Shown here: positions 45,286 through 53,887 of the stretch, in pieces
How positions within the stretch are numbered: position 1 is the stretch's first letter
Layout of the letters: each line of letters opens with the position of its first letter
NCBI RefSeq assembly: GCF_000758705.1
Contig: NZ_CP009287.1
Coordinates: forward strand, 4,402,001-4,466,000
Reading direction: 5' to 3'
From: Paenibacillus graminis
GTDB lineage: Bacteria; Bacillota; Bacilli; Paenibacillales; Paenibacillaceae
Length of the DNA: 64,000 bases
Program-made: the position numbers and the translations under genes
Notes under the pieces: model-generated
Told to the model about the DNA's origin: nothing
What the model saw: the letters and a program-made list of their open reading frames with translations, nothing else
Database searches by the model: none

Positions 45286-48200
45286 CTATTGAAACATCGT
45301 TACACAGTTCCTGCCTTGAGCTTTGGATTGGTACAGCGCATCATCGCCAAGCTTATAAATATCCTCTTCACGGACATTGTCCACATAGACCGCAGCGACA
45401 CCAATCGATACCGTGATGATTCCATAATCCGTGCTAAGCGCATGCTCTATCCGCTGATCGGCAATGCTTCTGCGGATGCTCTCGGCATATTCACGCGACT
45501 GCCGGGGGGTGAAGCCGCTGACGATGATCCCGAATTCTTCACCGCCGAGCCGGAAGGCATACCCATTGGCACGCGCTGCCAGCTCCTGGAGCAGGGTTCC
45601 GACCCGCCGCAATACCGAATCGCCTTCATAATGGCCATAGGTATCATTGTATTTTTTGAAATAGTCAATATCGAGCATCAGATAGGTCAGGTGCCGCTTG
45701 TTCGCTGCAGCCTTCTCCACTTCCTCCAGGAACAGCTTGTTGAAATATCTGCGGTTATACAGGCCAGTCAGCTCATCGGTGATGGATATCTGTTCGATCA
45801 GCTCAATGTACTTATTCAATTCCTCATTGTTCAGCTCCAGCTCCCTGGTGCGCTCTGCGACCAGCTCCTCCAGATGCTCTTTATGCCGCAGCAGCTCCTG
45901 CTCCGCCTTTTTCCGTTCCGTGATATCCTTAACAGTTCCCTGTATGGCCGGCTGGTTCATATAATTGATCCGTGTGACCTTATGGATGACAATCACCTCA
46001 CGGGTCTGATCCTTGTGGAGTAATTTCGTTTCATATTCAAAAGGGGCCTGCTTCCCCTCCACCCGGCGGTTATAATAATGTGTCACCTTCTCCCGCTCCG
46101 GAAGACTGACGAACTGCTGAAAAGGCTGCCCCACCATTTCTTCAGTCGCATAGCCAAGCATCTGCGCCAATGCTTCATTGACATATCTGCAGATGTTATC
46201 CTGGGTTATAAAAATGCCGTCCTGCATGTTATTGACCAGCTCGCGGTATTTCTCCTCCGAACGCTCCAGCTCGGAATACAGCGTCGCATTTTCCAGCGAG
46301 AAGACCATTTCCCGGGACAGCAGATTGATAATCTTCATCCGCTCCTTGGTGAACACGCCCGTCACCAGGTTGTTTTCCAGATAAATGACGGCAATGGTCT
46401 TGTTTTGGTTGATCAGCGGCATGCAGACCATCGATTTAGGCCGGTGTTTGACAATATAAGGTTCATTGACGAATGGAGTTTCAGAGAACGCATCGTTATA
46501 GATCACACTCTCACGGCTCTCTTCCACCTGCTTCAGAATAGAATATGGCAGATGATCGTACCTGGTCCGGTCATGCACCGCTACGGTTATTCTGTCCTCC
46601 TTCGGACAGTATTCGCCTTCCACAAGCAGGTTCGTCTTGGAGGTCATGAGGATGCAGCCTCTTTGCGCTCCGGCATTTTTGATGACGATTTCCATCAAGG
46701 CTTCCAGCAGATTGCTCAGCTCGATTTCCTTGGAGATGGCTTGCGAAGCCAGCAGCATGGAGTTAATATCCAGACTTTCCGTATAGTCCGTAACGGTCCG
46801 GCCATGCAGGAACTCCTTGGTGCTGATTCTTCTGACCAGATCCGGATAGCGTTCATGAATAAAGGCAATTTTCCCTTTTGCCCCCCAGACCGAATAATAA
46901 TATTCTGACTGTCTCAGCAGATAGCCGGCGAATTCCTTGAAGTCTTTCCGGTAATAAAACCGGGCTGCCAGCTCACTGGCCAGTGCCTTGTACCGCACGA
47001 AGCTGCCCTGCTCGCTGGCCTCAATGGCCAAATCGTAATATTGCCCCGCTTCATCGTCCCTGCCTGCGATCCTGGCCCATTCCGCCTTCATCAGCATCTC
47101 GTGCTGGCGGAAGGTATCCGGGGCGTGTCTGGCCCATTTACGGACCCGGCGGTATTCCTTGCGCATTCGGGCCTTGGCCTGCCTCCTCCGGCTGGCGCCT
47201 AAATCCTTATAGGCATACGCCAGGTTCAAAAAGGTGTACAGGGCGAACTCCTCCATAAAAGCGGACCCGGCAAGCGTGCCGATGATCGGGTAAGCTTTGT
47301 CGATGCAGGCCAGCGCCCCGCTATAGTTTTCATAGGTGAAAAGAAGCTTCATTTTATATATATAATAAATGGCAATTCCTGAATAATATTTAGCGGCTTC
47401 CAGCTCCCTCAGATAGGACGCTTCACTAAAATCTGCGCTGTCAAAGGAAAGGCGGTTGTCCAGCTCCCCTGCCAGATTCAGCAGATATTGCCGGGACAGC
47501 TGCGCGGTCGCCAGGGACTCTTTGTATTTGGTATTTTCGATCATGGCGATCATTCTGGAGCTTTCCTGCAGGTTCGCCGCAATATCCATCCCCGGATTCC
47601 AGAGGTTCACATAGAAGCAGGAATGGGCCAGATAGAGCAGATCTCCAGTCCGCAGGCTGGCATCTATAGAGGCGGTAAACCACTCCTGCAGGGTATCCCA
47701 AGGCTCGGTCCACGTATGGCAGAACAAGGTGTATAATACATACGCTGCCCCTTTCCATTGCAGATCGTTAAACTTGTCATTGATGCGGATCCCCAAACGG
47801 CCGTAGTCAAAGGCTCCCTTGGAATCTCCAAAACCGGACAGCAGCATCCCATAGCCGATAAACGCAAGAGCCGACTCAGGAGCATTCCCATACTTTAGGG
47901 TCAGCCCCACCTTCTTCAGGACAACCAGCCCGAACAGAGAGGTTTCCCCGGAAATAAAGGCCGGCGGAATAAAGTTGATCAGCAGCCGCATCACCAGCTT
48001 CATCTCCGGATCTTCCATCTCACCCGCTTCGAATATGCTCTCGGCAGTTCTTCCCCGCAGCGCAGTTTTGATCTTCACAAGCTCCCCCAGGACAGCCATC
48101 ATCCCCACACGGGCAGGAATGGGAACGCCCATTACAGCTAACCCCAGCCGGCCCGACGCTATAGATTCTTTCATCATTCCCAGGTACATATAGTGATTAG

Positions 48201-50709
48201 CCTGCATTTCGTAGATTTGGGCGAGGGCAAGCCGGTCCCGCGTATGCCGGATCAGCATCGCACATGCCGAATCGGCCGCCTCCACCTGATGGGTCAGATA
48301 TCCGCATTCTGCATACAACTGATAAATCTCCATCGTTAGCGGCCCATTCTCTTCCCAGGCTTCCTCCTTAAGGAGGCTGATATTCACTTCCAGCAGCTTA
48401 AAAGCCGAGTCATAACCAAAAGCTGCCTTGGCTTTCCGCGCGGCTCTTAGATTGATTCCGATGACTTGATCGAAATCCTCCTTTGAGACCAGTCTGTCCA
48501 GTCCTTTATTCAGATGTGCTGCGATATCGACGAGAATACCGTCCGCTTCCCCGGGAGCCAGCCGTTCCAGCAGCAGCCGGCCTATAGCCAGATGCAGAGC
48601 ACCGCTTTCGCCGTTATCCAGCATTTGGTAAAAGGCCTGCTGAATCTTGTCATGGGCAAATTTAAACCGGAGATCCAGATTCTGCAGGGCTTCCTCCTCC
48701 GGCTCTGCCAGGAAGCTGGAAATCAGAACATAGCGGTGTTCTTCGGGTACAATGAATTCCTCCTCAACCGCTCTTGCAATGGCCTGGGCAACCACCTCAA
48801 GGGGTTCATCTGCAATCAGCGCCAATAGACCAAAATCAAATACATTTCCTACAGCAGCGCACAGCATCAGAATTCTCCGCACATTCCCCGGCAGCTCCTG
48901 CTGCTTCAGCATCAGGAAATCCACAACGCTGTCGTTGACCGGCAAGCTGATGATCTGCTGCAGCTGCCAGTTCCAGCCCCCTGTAAGCTCATCGAAATAT
49001 AAATATCCGTTCTTATATAAATCCTTCATAATTTCATTTACAAAAAAGGCGTTGCCTTTGGTCCGCTTAACAATCACTTCTGTAAGCTCCTGCACGCGCA
49101 GGGGCGTAGTGTAGAGGGTTTCAGCTATAAGACAGCCTACTTTTTCTGCGCTCAAAGGATCTAAGACAATTCTGGCAACCCCGTAATTTTTCTCAACAGC
49201 AGCGATGACCCCGAACAGCGGATGACCCTCATGGATTTCATGCTGGCGGTATGAGCAGACGATAAGCACTTTGTGCAGCTGGGACCCAAGCACCAGCTTC
49301 CCGACAAGCTGCAGACTTGAATAATCGGCCCACTGCACATCATCCAGAAATAGAACCAGCGGCCTCTCGTTATGAGTGATCCCTTCGATGAACTTGGCAA
49401 AAGTAAGATAGAACCGGTTGGTCTCCTCGGCCGGATTCAGCGGCTCCATCTCCGGCTGAACGCCAATCCAGCCAGCCAGCTCAGGGATAAGAGTGGTAAT
49501 CAGATTGCCATTTCCGTCCAGCGCTTTGGTTAAGGAACGCTGGATATACGCCTTATGTTCCTCATCCGGACTATCCATCAACTGGCTGATCATCCGCCGG
49601 AAAGCCTGGATCAGCGCGCTATAGGGAATATTTTGGTTGTACTGGTCAAATTTCCCTTCTGCAAACAGGCCCTTCTCCTGGCTTATATACTTGTGCAGCT
49701 CATGCACCAATGCGGTTTTGCCCACACCGGCCTCACCTGTCACCAGCATCAGCTGCGAGCTGCCCCGGACAGTCCGGCGAAAAGCTTCCACGAGGCGTCC
49801 AAGCTCCTCCTCACGCCCGTATAATTTCTGCGGAATCCGGAAGATATTCATCCGGTCTTCTGCGCCAACCACAAAGCTCTCCCTCCCAGCCAGACATTTC
49901 ATCAGATCCGCCTTAATGCCATAAGCGCTTCGGTACCGGTCCTCTGAGGACTTTTCCATCAGCTTCATAATCACTGCTGAAAGACTCTTAGAGACCCTGC
50001 CTCCGCTTGTCTTATAAGGCGGTACCGCTTCTTTGGCAATAATGGAGTAGATCTGCTCCAGCATCTCACCGGCATCATAAGGCTTCGTTCCCGTCATCAT
50101 CTCATAAAGAACGACTCCGAGGGAGTAATAATCGCTGCGGTAATCGATATTGCGGTTCATTCTGCCCGTCTGTTCAGGTGAAATATACAGCAGGCTTCCC
50201 TCCAGCACACCGCTGTTCTGGTAATCCCGTTTTTCCCTGGACAGCTTCACGGCAAGATCAAAATCAATGATCTGTACAATATTTTCTTCCCTGTTCCAAA
50301 TGATATTGGAAGGCTTGATATCCTTATGAATGACATTCCGTTCATGGATTGCCCCAAGAATATCTACGATTTTCACTGCAAGCTGCAGCAGCGCCACCTG
50401 ATCCGGGGACTCTTCCGCCATAATCCGTTTCAGCGACCGGCCGCGGATATCCTCCAGCACCATTACATAAGAGCCGTTTTGCTCCTCCAGTCTGCAGGGT
50501 CTGATGACACCCGGTATACTTTCACTAAGCTCCTTAAGGAGCTTGTATTCCTGCTTAAAACGCATCACTGCTTCAGTTCCGCTAAACTCTGACTTAAGAA
50601 CTTTCAGGATTACCGATTCACCGGTTAAGGGGTCGATGCTTCTGTAAATGGATTTTATATATTGATCGGAAATCGTCTCCACTATCTCATAATGGCCCAA
50701 CGCAACCAT
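45286..50709 (-). CDS. Giant Ser/Thr kinase-ATPase-GAF-PAS-GGDEF signalling protein
   Basis: An 1807-residue cytoplasmic protein with five parts. A Hanks-type kinase (about 5-270) has VILKVL, the catalytic loop HKDIKPSN (HRD read as HKD) and DFD where DFG is usual. An AAA/predicted-ATPase domain (about 290-600) has Walker A GEAGVGKTAL (326) and Walker B LVLFLDDVQWAD. A long helical, TPR-like region follows to about 1330. A GAF domain (about 1335-1480) precedes a PAS domain (about 1490-1600) with its C-terminal PAC. A coiled coil leads to a GGDEF domain with an active GGEEF (about 1724-1728). The output is probably cyclic di-GMP. ATG 50709 is preferred because AAGGTGG lies eight bases upstream. 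Only 13 bp separate it from the membrane protein gene. Confidence 0.9.
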   Translation of the reverse strand: MVALGHYEIVETISDQYIKSIYRSIDPLTGESVILKVLKSEFSGTEAVMRFKQEYKLLKELSESIPGVIRPCRLEEQNGSYVMVLEDIRGRSLKRIMAEESPDQVALLQLAVKIVDILGAIHERNVIHKDIKPSNIIWNREENIVQIIDFDLAVKLSREKRDYQNSGVLEGSLLYISPEQTGRMNRNIDYRSDYYSLGVVLYEMMTGTKPYDAGEMLEQIYSIIAKEAVPPYKTSGGRVSKSLSAVIMKLMEKSSEDRYRSAYGIKADLMKCLAGRESFVVGAEDRMNIFRIPQKLYGREEELGRLVEAFRRTVRGSSQLMLVTGEAGVGKTALVHELHKYISQEKGLFAEGKFDQYNQNIPYSALIQAFRRMISQLMDSPDEEHKAYIQRSLTKALDGNGNLITTLIPELAGWIGVQPEMEPLNPAEETNRFYLTFAKFIEGITHNERPLVLFLDDVQWADYSSLQLVGKLVLGSQLHKVLIVCSYRQHEIHEGHPLFGVIAAVEKNYGVARIVLDPLSAEKVGCLIAETLYTTPLRVQELTEVIVKRTKGNAFFVNEIMKDLYKNGYLYFDELTGGWNWQLQQIISLPVNDSVVDFLMLKQQELPGNVRRILMLCAAVGNVFDFGLLALIADEPLEVVAQAIARAVEEEFIVPEEHRYVLISSFLAEPEEEALQNLDLRFKFAHDKIQQAFYQMLDNGESGALHLAIGRLLLERLAPGEADGILVDIAAHLNKGLDRLVSKEDFDQVIGINLRAARKAKAAFGYDSAFKLLEVNISLLKEEAWEENGPLTMEIYQLYAECGYLTHQVEAADSACAMLIRHTRDRLALAQIYEMQANHYMYLGMMKESIASGRLGLAVMGVPIPARVGMMAVLGELVKIKTALRGRTAESIFEAGEMEDPEMKLVMRLLINFIPPAFISGETSLFGLVVLKKVGLTLKYGNAPESALAFIGYGMLLSGFGDSKGAFDYGRLGIRINDKFNDLQWKGAAYVLYTLFCHTWTEPWDTLQEWFTASIDASLRTGDLLYLAHSCFYVNLWNPGMDIAANLQESSRMIAMIENTKYKESLATAQLSRQYLLNLAGELDNRLSFDSADFSEASYLRELEAAKYYSGIAIYYIYKMKLLFTYENYSGALACIDKAYPIIGTLAGSAFMEEFALYTFLNLAYAYKDLGASRRRQAKARMRKEYRRVRKWARHAPDTFRQHEMLMKAEWARIAGRDDEAGQYYDLAIEASEQGSFVRYKALASELAARFYYRKDFKEFAGYLLRQSEYYYSVWGAKGKIAFIHERYPDLVRRISTKEFLHGRTVTDYTESLDINSMLLASQAISKEIELSNLLEALMEIVIKNAGAQRGCILMTSKTNLLVEGEYCPKEDRITVAVHDRTRYDHLPYSILKQVEESRESVIYNDAFSETPFVNEPYIVKHRPKSMVCMPLINQNKTIAVIYLENNLVTGVFTKERMKIINLLSREMVFSLENATLYSELERSEEKYRELVNNMQDGIFITQDNICRYVNEALAQMLGYATEEMVGQPFQQFVSLPEREKVTHYYNRRVEGKQAPFEYETKLLHKDQTREVIVIHKVTRINYMNQPAIQGTVKDITERKKAEQELLRHKEHLEELVAERTRELELNNEELNKYIELIEQISITDELTGLYNRRYFNKLFLEEVEKAAANKRHLTYLMLDIDYFKKYNDTYGHYEGDSVLRRVGTLLQELAARANGYAFRLGGEEFGIIVSGFTPRQSREYAESIRRSIADQRIEHALSTDYGIITVSIGVAAVYVDNVREEDIYKLGDDALYQSKAQGRNCVTMFQ

Positions 50710-50722
50710 ACCCACTCCACCT

Positions 50723-51889
50723 TTAGCTCTGATCTCCCGTCACATCAATATCCGCATTGAATTTAAAAATATAGGCGGCAATCAGCCAGATAATCCAGCA
50801 GTTCAATCCAAAAAAGAGATACCCGAAATATCCCAGAACCGGCATCTCGGAGAAAATATGAAATTTGTCCAGATAAGGGACAGAATATTTCCAGTAGTTA
50901 GGATTGGTCGGCAGGGAATCATGGAACCACTCGCTTCCGAAATTCCACAACTCCCAGAAAAATCCGTTAAACAGTGTGGCAAGTCCAATCAGAATGACAC
51001 TGGACCAGTCCCCGTTCTTGACGGGAGTAAAGGGTGTCCAGAAACCGGCAAGCGCCATGGCGGCAGAAAGCATGGGGACCAGCGCTACCCACAGCACCCA
51101 GAACAGCACATAAGGATAATACCCCATACCAAAAGCCAAAATCAGCCCCAGCACATAATAAAGGATCAGAAACGCCCGGGAGACGTTAAATTTCGGTCCG
51201 TTTTTGTAGCGGTTCCTGAATGCGCTGAAGGTCTTGAGCAGCAGGTACCACTCAAAGATTGCAGGGAGCACCGTTGTATAAGAGAGGGAAAACCAGAACA
51301 CATTGCCGAAGTTCGAGAACACTTTATCGTTTGGGTAATACCAGTTTTCGATCACAAAAAAATTCAGGAATTCAAAAGCAAACCAGCTGAAGCAGGACAC
51401 CACAGCCAGCAGCTGCATGACATGAGGCTTGCGTGAAATGATCGACGCACCTTTATTTCTTTTGTATACCAGCCCGTCCAGAATTAAAATAAATGACCAC
51501 CATAAGGGGACAAAGGTGTAATATTCGAGGGAAATGACCAGCTTGACCCGTGCCCACATCAGGAACCAGCTCACTGCAAACACCGGCAGGCTCCACCAGA
51601 ACCAGACCGGGAATGGGGTTGCACCGTCTGTCGGGGCAGCTTCCTCTTTGATCTTTTTAAAGCCAAACCAGCGGGGAAAAACCAGAACCAGCGTAATGAC
51701 CAGCGCGACAATACACGCCAGGGAAAAGTACAGCAGGCTGAAGCCAGGGTCGGCCTCCGCTTTTTGTGCGGGAAATTCGCCATAGCCGGGCGGAAGTCCC
51801 TTCCACTTGGACAAGCTGCCAATCAAGGGGAGCAGAAAAATCAAAGCAAACGTCACAATCAGGAACAAGATCTTGTTTTTTCTCAGCAT
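50723..51889 (-). CDS. Multipass membrane protein, unknown, next to the giant kinase
   Basis: A 388-residue protein with about ten to eleven hydrophobic helices, rich in aromatics (Trp, Tyr, Phe). Conserved-looking patches are WFWWSLPVFAVSWFLMWARV, WFAFEFLNFFVIENWYYPND, and GFFWELWNFGSEWFHDSLPT. No family is recognised; the aromatic-rich helices might recall carotenoid- or polyprenol-related enzymes, but no motif proves it. ATG 51889 has GAGGGG eight bases upstream. Its stop is 13 bp from the giant kinase start, so the two are translated from one message and may form a sensor-effector pair. Confidence 0.78.
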   Translation of the reverse strand: MLRKNKILFLIVTFALIFLLPLIGSLSKWKGLPPGYGEFPAQKAEADPGFSLLYFSLACIVALVITLVLVFPRWFGFKKIKEEAAPTDGATPFPVWFWWSLPVFAVSWFLMWARVKLVISLEYYTFVPLWWSFILILDGLVYKRNKGASIISRKPHVMQLLAVVSCFSWFAFEFLNFFVIENWYYPNDKVFSNFGNVFWFSLSYTTVLPAIFEWYLLLKTFSAFRNRYKNGPKFNVSRAFLILYYVLGLILAFGMGYYPYVLFWVLWVALVPMLSAAMALAGFWTPFTPVKNGDWSSVILIGLATLFNGFFWELWNFGSEWFHDSLPTNPNYWKYSVPYLDKFHIFSEMPVLGYFGYLFFGLNCWIIWLIAAYIFKFNADIDVTGDQS

Positions 51890-52231
51890 GGCCATAACCC
51901 CTCTTATGTAGAAAAAGTTGAGTTTGTTGATAACCGGAACTATTCGATGTCTGTCCAGATTATTCCTGCCTGGTTAGTTTGCCTTTCTACCTTTTTTCGG
52001 GGGGACCTGGCAGCAAACAAGCAAAAGACGTTCCAGATGCCAGATATGGCTGCGGAACGCCGGTTGTATATGGGGTAGGTCCGATATTCACCCAGGGCTG
52101 GCGCCATGAAACACTTCAGGATTAGCAGTATTTTCGGGTGCCCGAAGCAGCTTCACAGCATCGTCCCGGCCGGATGACCGCAGATGGCAGCTTCCACTGA
52201 ATTGGCCCGGCGTTACACCTCCATCACAGGA

Positions 52232-53332
52232 TCATCGGGCTGTGTGCGCTTCTTCACATTCAGTCTTTAACACCGGGAGTCCTAAAAAGGCGGCATACCG
52301 TTCAGCAGCCTGCATAAGCTTCTCTCTCCATTTGTGTTCCAGAGGTTCAAACGGGCTGAACTTTAACTCAATGCCCTTTGTCTTGACGGTCCGTTTCCAG
52401 GTGCCGAGGATCTGGCCGTCCGCAGCAATCGCCGGCAGAAATACACCGTTATTGCTAGGAACAATGCGCGGTGCCGTCTCCGGTTCAAGCACAGCACTGC
52501 GGTCATTGTAGCCGAGAATATATTCATCAAAACCCGGCAGCAACTGAACTTCTTTGGAGGGGAGTTGTGTCTCGGCAGGTGTTGCTGGCATCCAGTACTC
52601 AGCACCTGTAATGATTTCAGATATGAGTTTAGGCTTTACTGCCTCAAGCCCTGCCCTGGCCTCCGTTAGTGTGATTCCGGCCCACCATGCCAAATCCTTG
52701 ACAGTCGCCGGTCCATGGGCTGTAAAATAGCGCAAGGCCAGCTCCGATAGTGATTCCTCGAAGGACAGCTGCCGGGAATGCTCCACCCACTTGTCGAGCA
52801 GGACAAAGGTCTGCTGTTTACCGTTCCGGGGGCCGAAGCAGATCAGACCGCTGTACGCACTATGCCACAAAATATGATAGCCCCGCTGCCCTTCGGTGCG
52901 GATGCCTTCGCCTTCAAGCAGGGCAAGCAAATCGGGCCGCCGTATGCTTCCGCCGCTCTTGAGTGCGTTATAGATGATTTTTCTCGACCGTTCCAGCGTT
53001 CCTTCATCCAGCTCCAATTGCGCCATTCTTCGCACAGCTTGCTTGAGCAGACGGGGCCCGCTCAGCCGAAGCAGCCATTTCACATCCTCCGGCGGCACAC
53101 AATGAATCGTTCCGCGGAGTGTCCAGGTCAGCACAATCTTTCCTTCCGCGATCGCCCGTTCAACCGCGGCCAGCGTTGCTGAAGGCGTGCGCAGGCCAAC
53201 CGCCCATACTGCCTGCAGATAATCCTGTGCCTGAAGCGCACCCAGTCTCCGGACAACTTCCTCCGGCTCAAGAGAGATCGGGCTGTTGATCAGCTGGTTA
53301 GCCAGCCTGCGGTATGCGATGTTAGTATTCAT
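52232..53332 (-). CDS. AlkZ-like winged-helix DNA glycosylase family protein
   Basis: A 366-residue protein of the HTH_42 (AlkZ/YcaQ) family. Near the N-terminus RLGALQAQDYLQAVWAVGLR carries the QxQ motif that is catalytic in AlkZ glycosylases for interstrand crosslinks. Three winged-helix modules follow in the family, of which LLRLSGPRLLKQAVRRMAQL and SIRRPDLLALLEGEG are visible. The C-terminal part contains LLPGFDEYILGYNDRSAVL. GGGG nine bases before ATG 53332 sets the start; an upstream frame extension is discarded. Monocistronic. The role in crosslink repair is inference from the family. The gap 51890-52231 before the next gene holds nothing I recognise. Confidence 0.83.
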   Translation of the reverse strand: MNTNIAYRRLANQLINSPISLEPEEVVRRLGALQAQDYLQAVWAVGLRTPSATLAAVERAIAEGKIVLTWTLRGTIHCVPPEDVKWLLRLSGPRLLKQAVRRMAQLELDEGTLERSRKIIYNALKSGGSIRRPDLLALLEGEGIRTEGQRGYHILWHSAYSGLICFGPRNGKQQTFVLLDKWVEHSRQLSFEESLSELALRYFTAHGPATVKDLAWWAGITLTEARAGLEAVKPKLISEIITGAEYWMPATPAETQLPSKEVQLLPGFDEYILGYNDRSAVLEPETAPRIVPSNNGVFLPAIAADGQILGTWKRTVKTKGIELKFSPFEPLEHKWREKLMQAAERYAAFLGLPVLKTECEEAHTAR

Positions 53333-53624
53333 CCTTTTTATCCCCTTTACCGGATACAACCTAAGCTGAATGGCCGCTTTTCGTACCCATCCAATACTTT
53401 CCTCAAGTATATTGAAACCATCCGCAGCTTGTCCATCGGAAATCCGGCTGAAACTGCTATAAAGGTACAGCCAGGAACAGTTATACAATTTAGAAGAAAA
53501 AGGTGCATGATATAGAGTTGTACTTGTAATTTTTCTATTTTGGGATGGGCCGGGACTACAAAGAATATTCTAAGCGGACTCTCAGCGACCGCTCGGCTCA
53601 ACCGCAGTATGTTTAGGGAAGCCT

Positions 53625-53827
53625 GTGCCGGTATCAGAGGTATTTCTACCTCTCATTCCGCCAGTTTCCCGGTTGTGCCGGTATCAGAGGTATTTTTACC
53701 TCTCATTCCGCCAGTTTCCCCGTTAGTGCCGGTATCAGAGGTATTTTTACCTCTCCTTCCGCCAGTTTCCCCGTTAGCGCCAGTATCAGAGGTATTTTTA
53801 CCTCTCATTCCGCCAGTTTCCCCGTTA
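53625..53827. repeat. Four tandem 51-bp repeats with internal palindrome
   Basis: Copies at 53625-53674 (50 bp), 53675-53725, 53726-53776 and 53777-53827. Each holds AGAGGTA-tttt-TACCTCT, a perfect 7-bp stem, then cattccgccagtttccccg. A few single-base differences separate them. The array sits in the gap between the AlkZ-like gene and the heparinase gene (53333-53887). Confidence 0.92.
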
Positions 53828-53843
53828 GCATGAAATGCAAACA

Positions 53844-53870
53844 ACACCCATTCCTGAGCGGAATGGGTGT
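53844..53870 (-). terminator. Terminator of the heparinase/importer operon
   Basis: ACACCCATTCC/GGAATGGGTGT is a perfect 11-bp stem, with TTGTTTG following on the minus strand. Confidence 0.7.
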
Positions 53871-53887
53871 CTCGGAAATAACCTCAA

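Noticed and set aside
53625..53827. CRISPR array
   Set aside because: Units are contiguous tandem copies without variable spacers, and no cas gene is present.
53540..53833. Open frame of 97 residues made of a 17-residue repeat
   Set aside because: The repeat unit is 51 bp, so both strands stay open by chance; no ribosome site, and the frame ends inside the repeat array.
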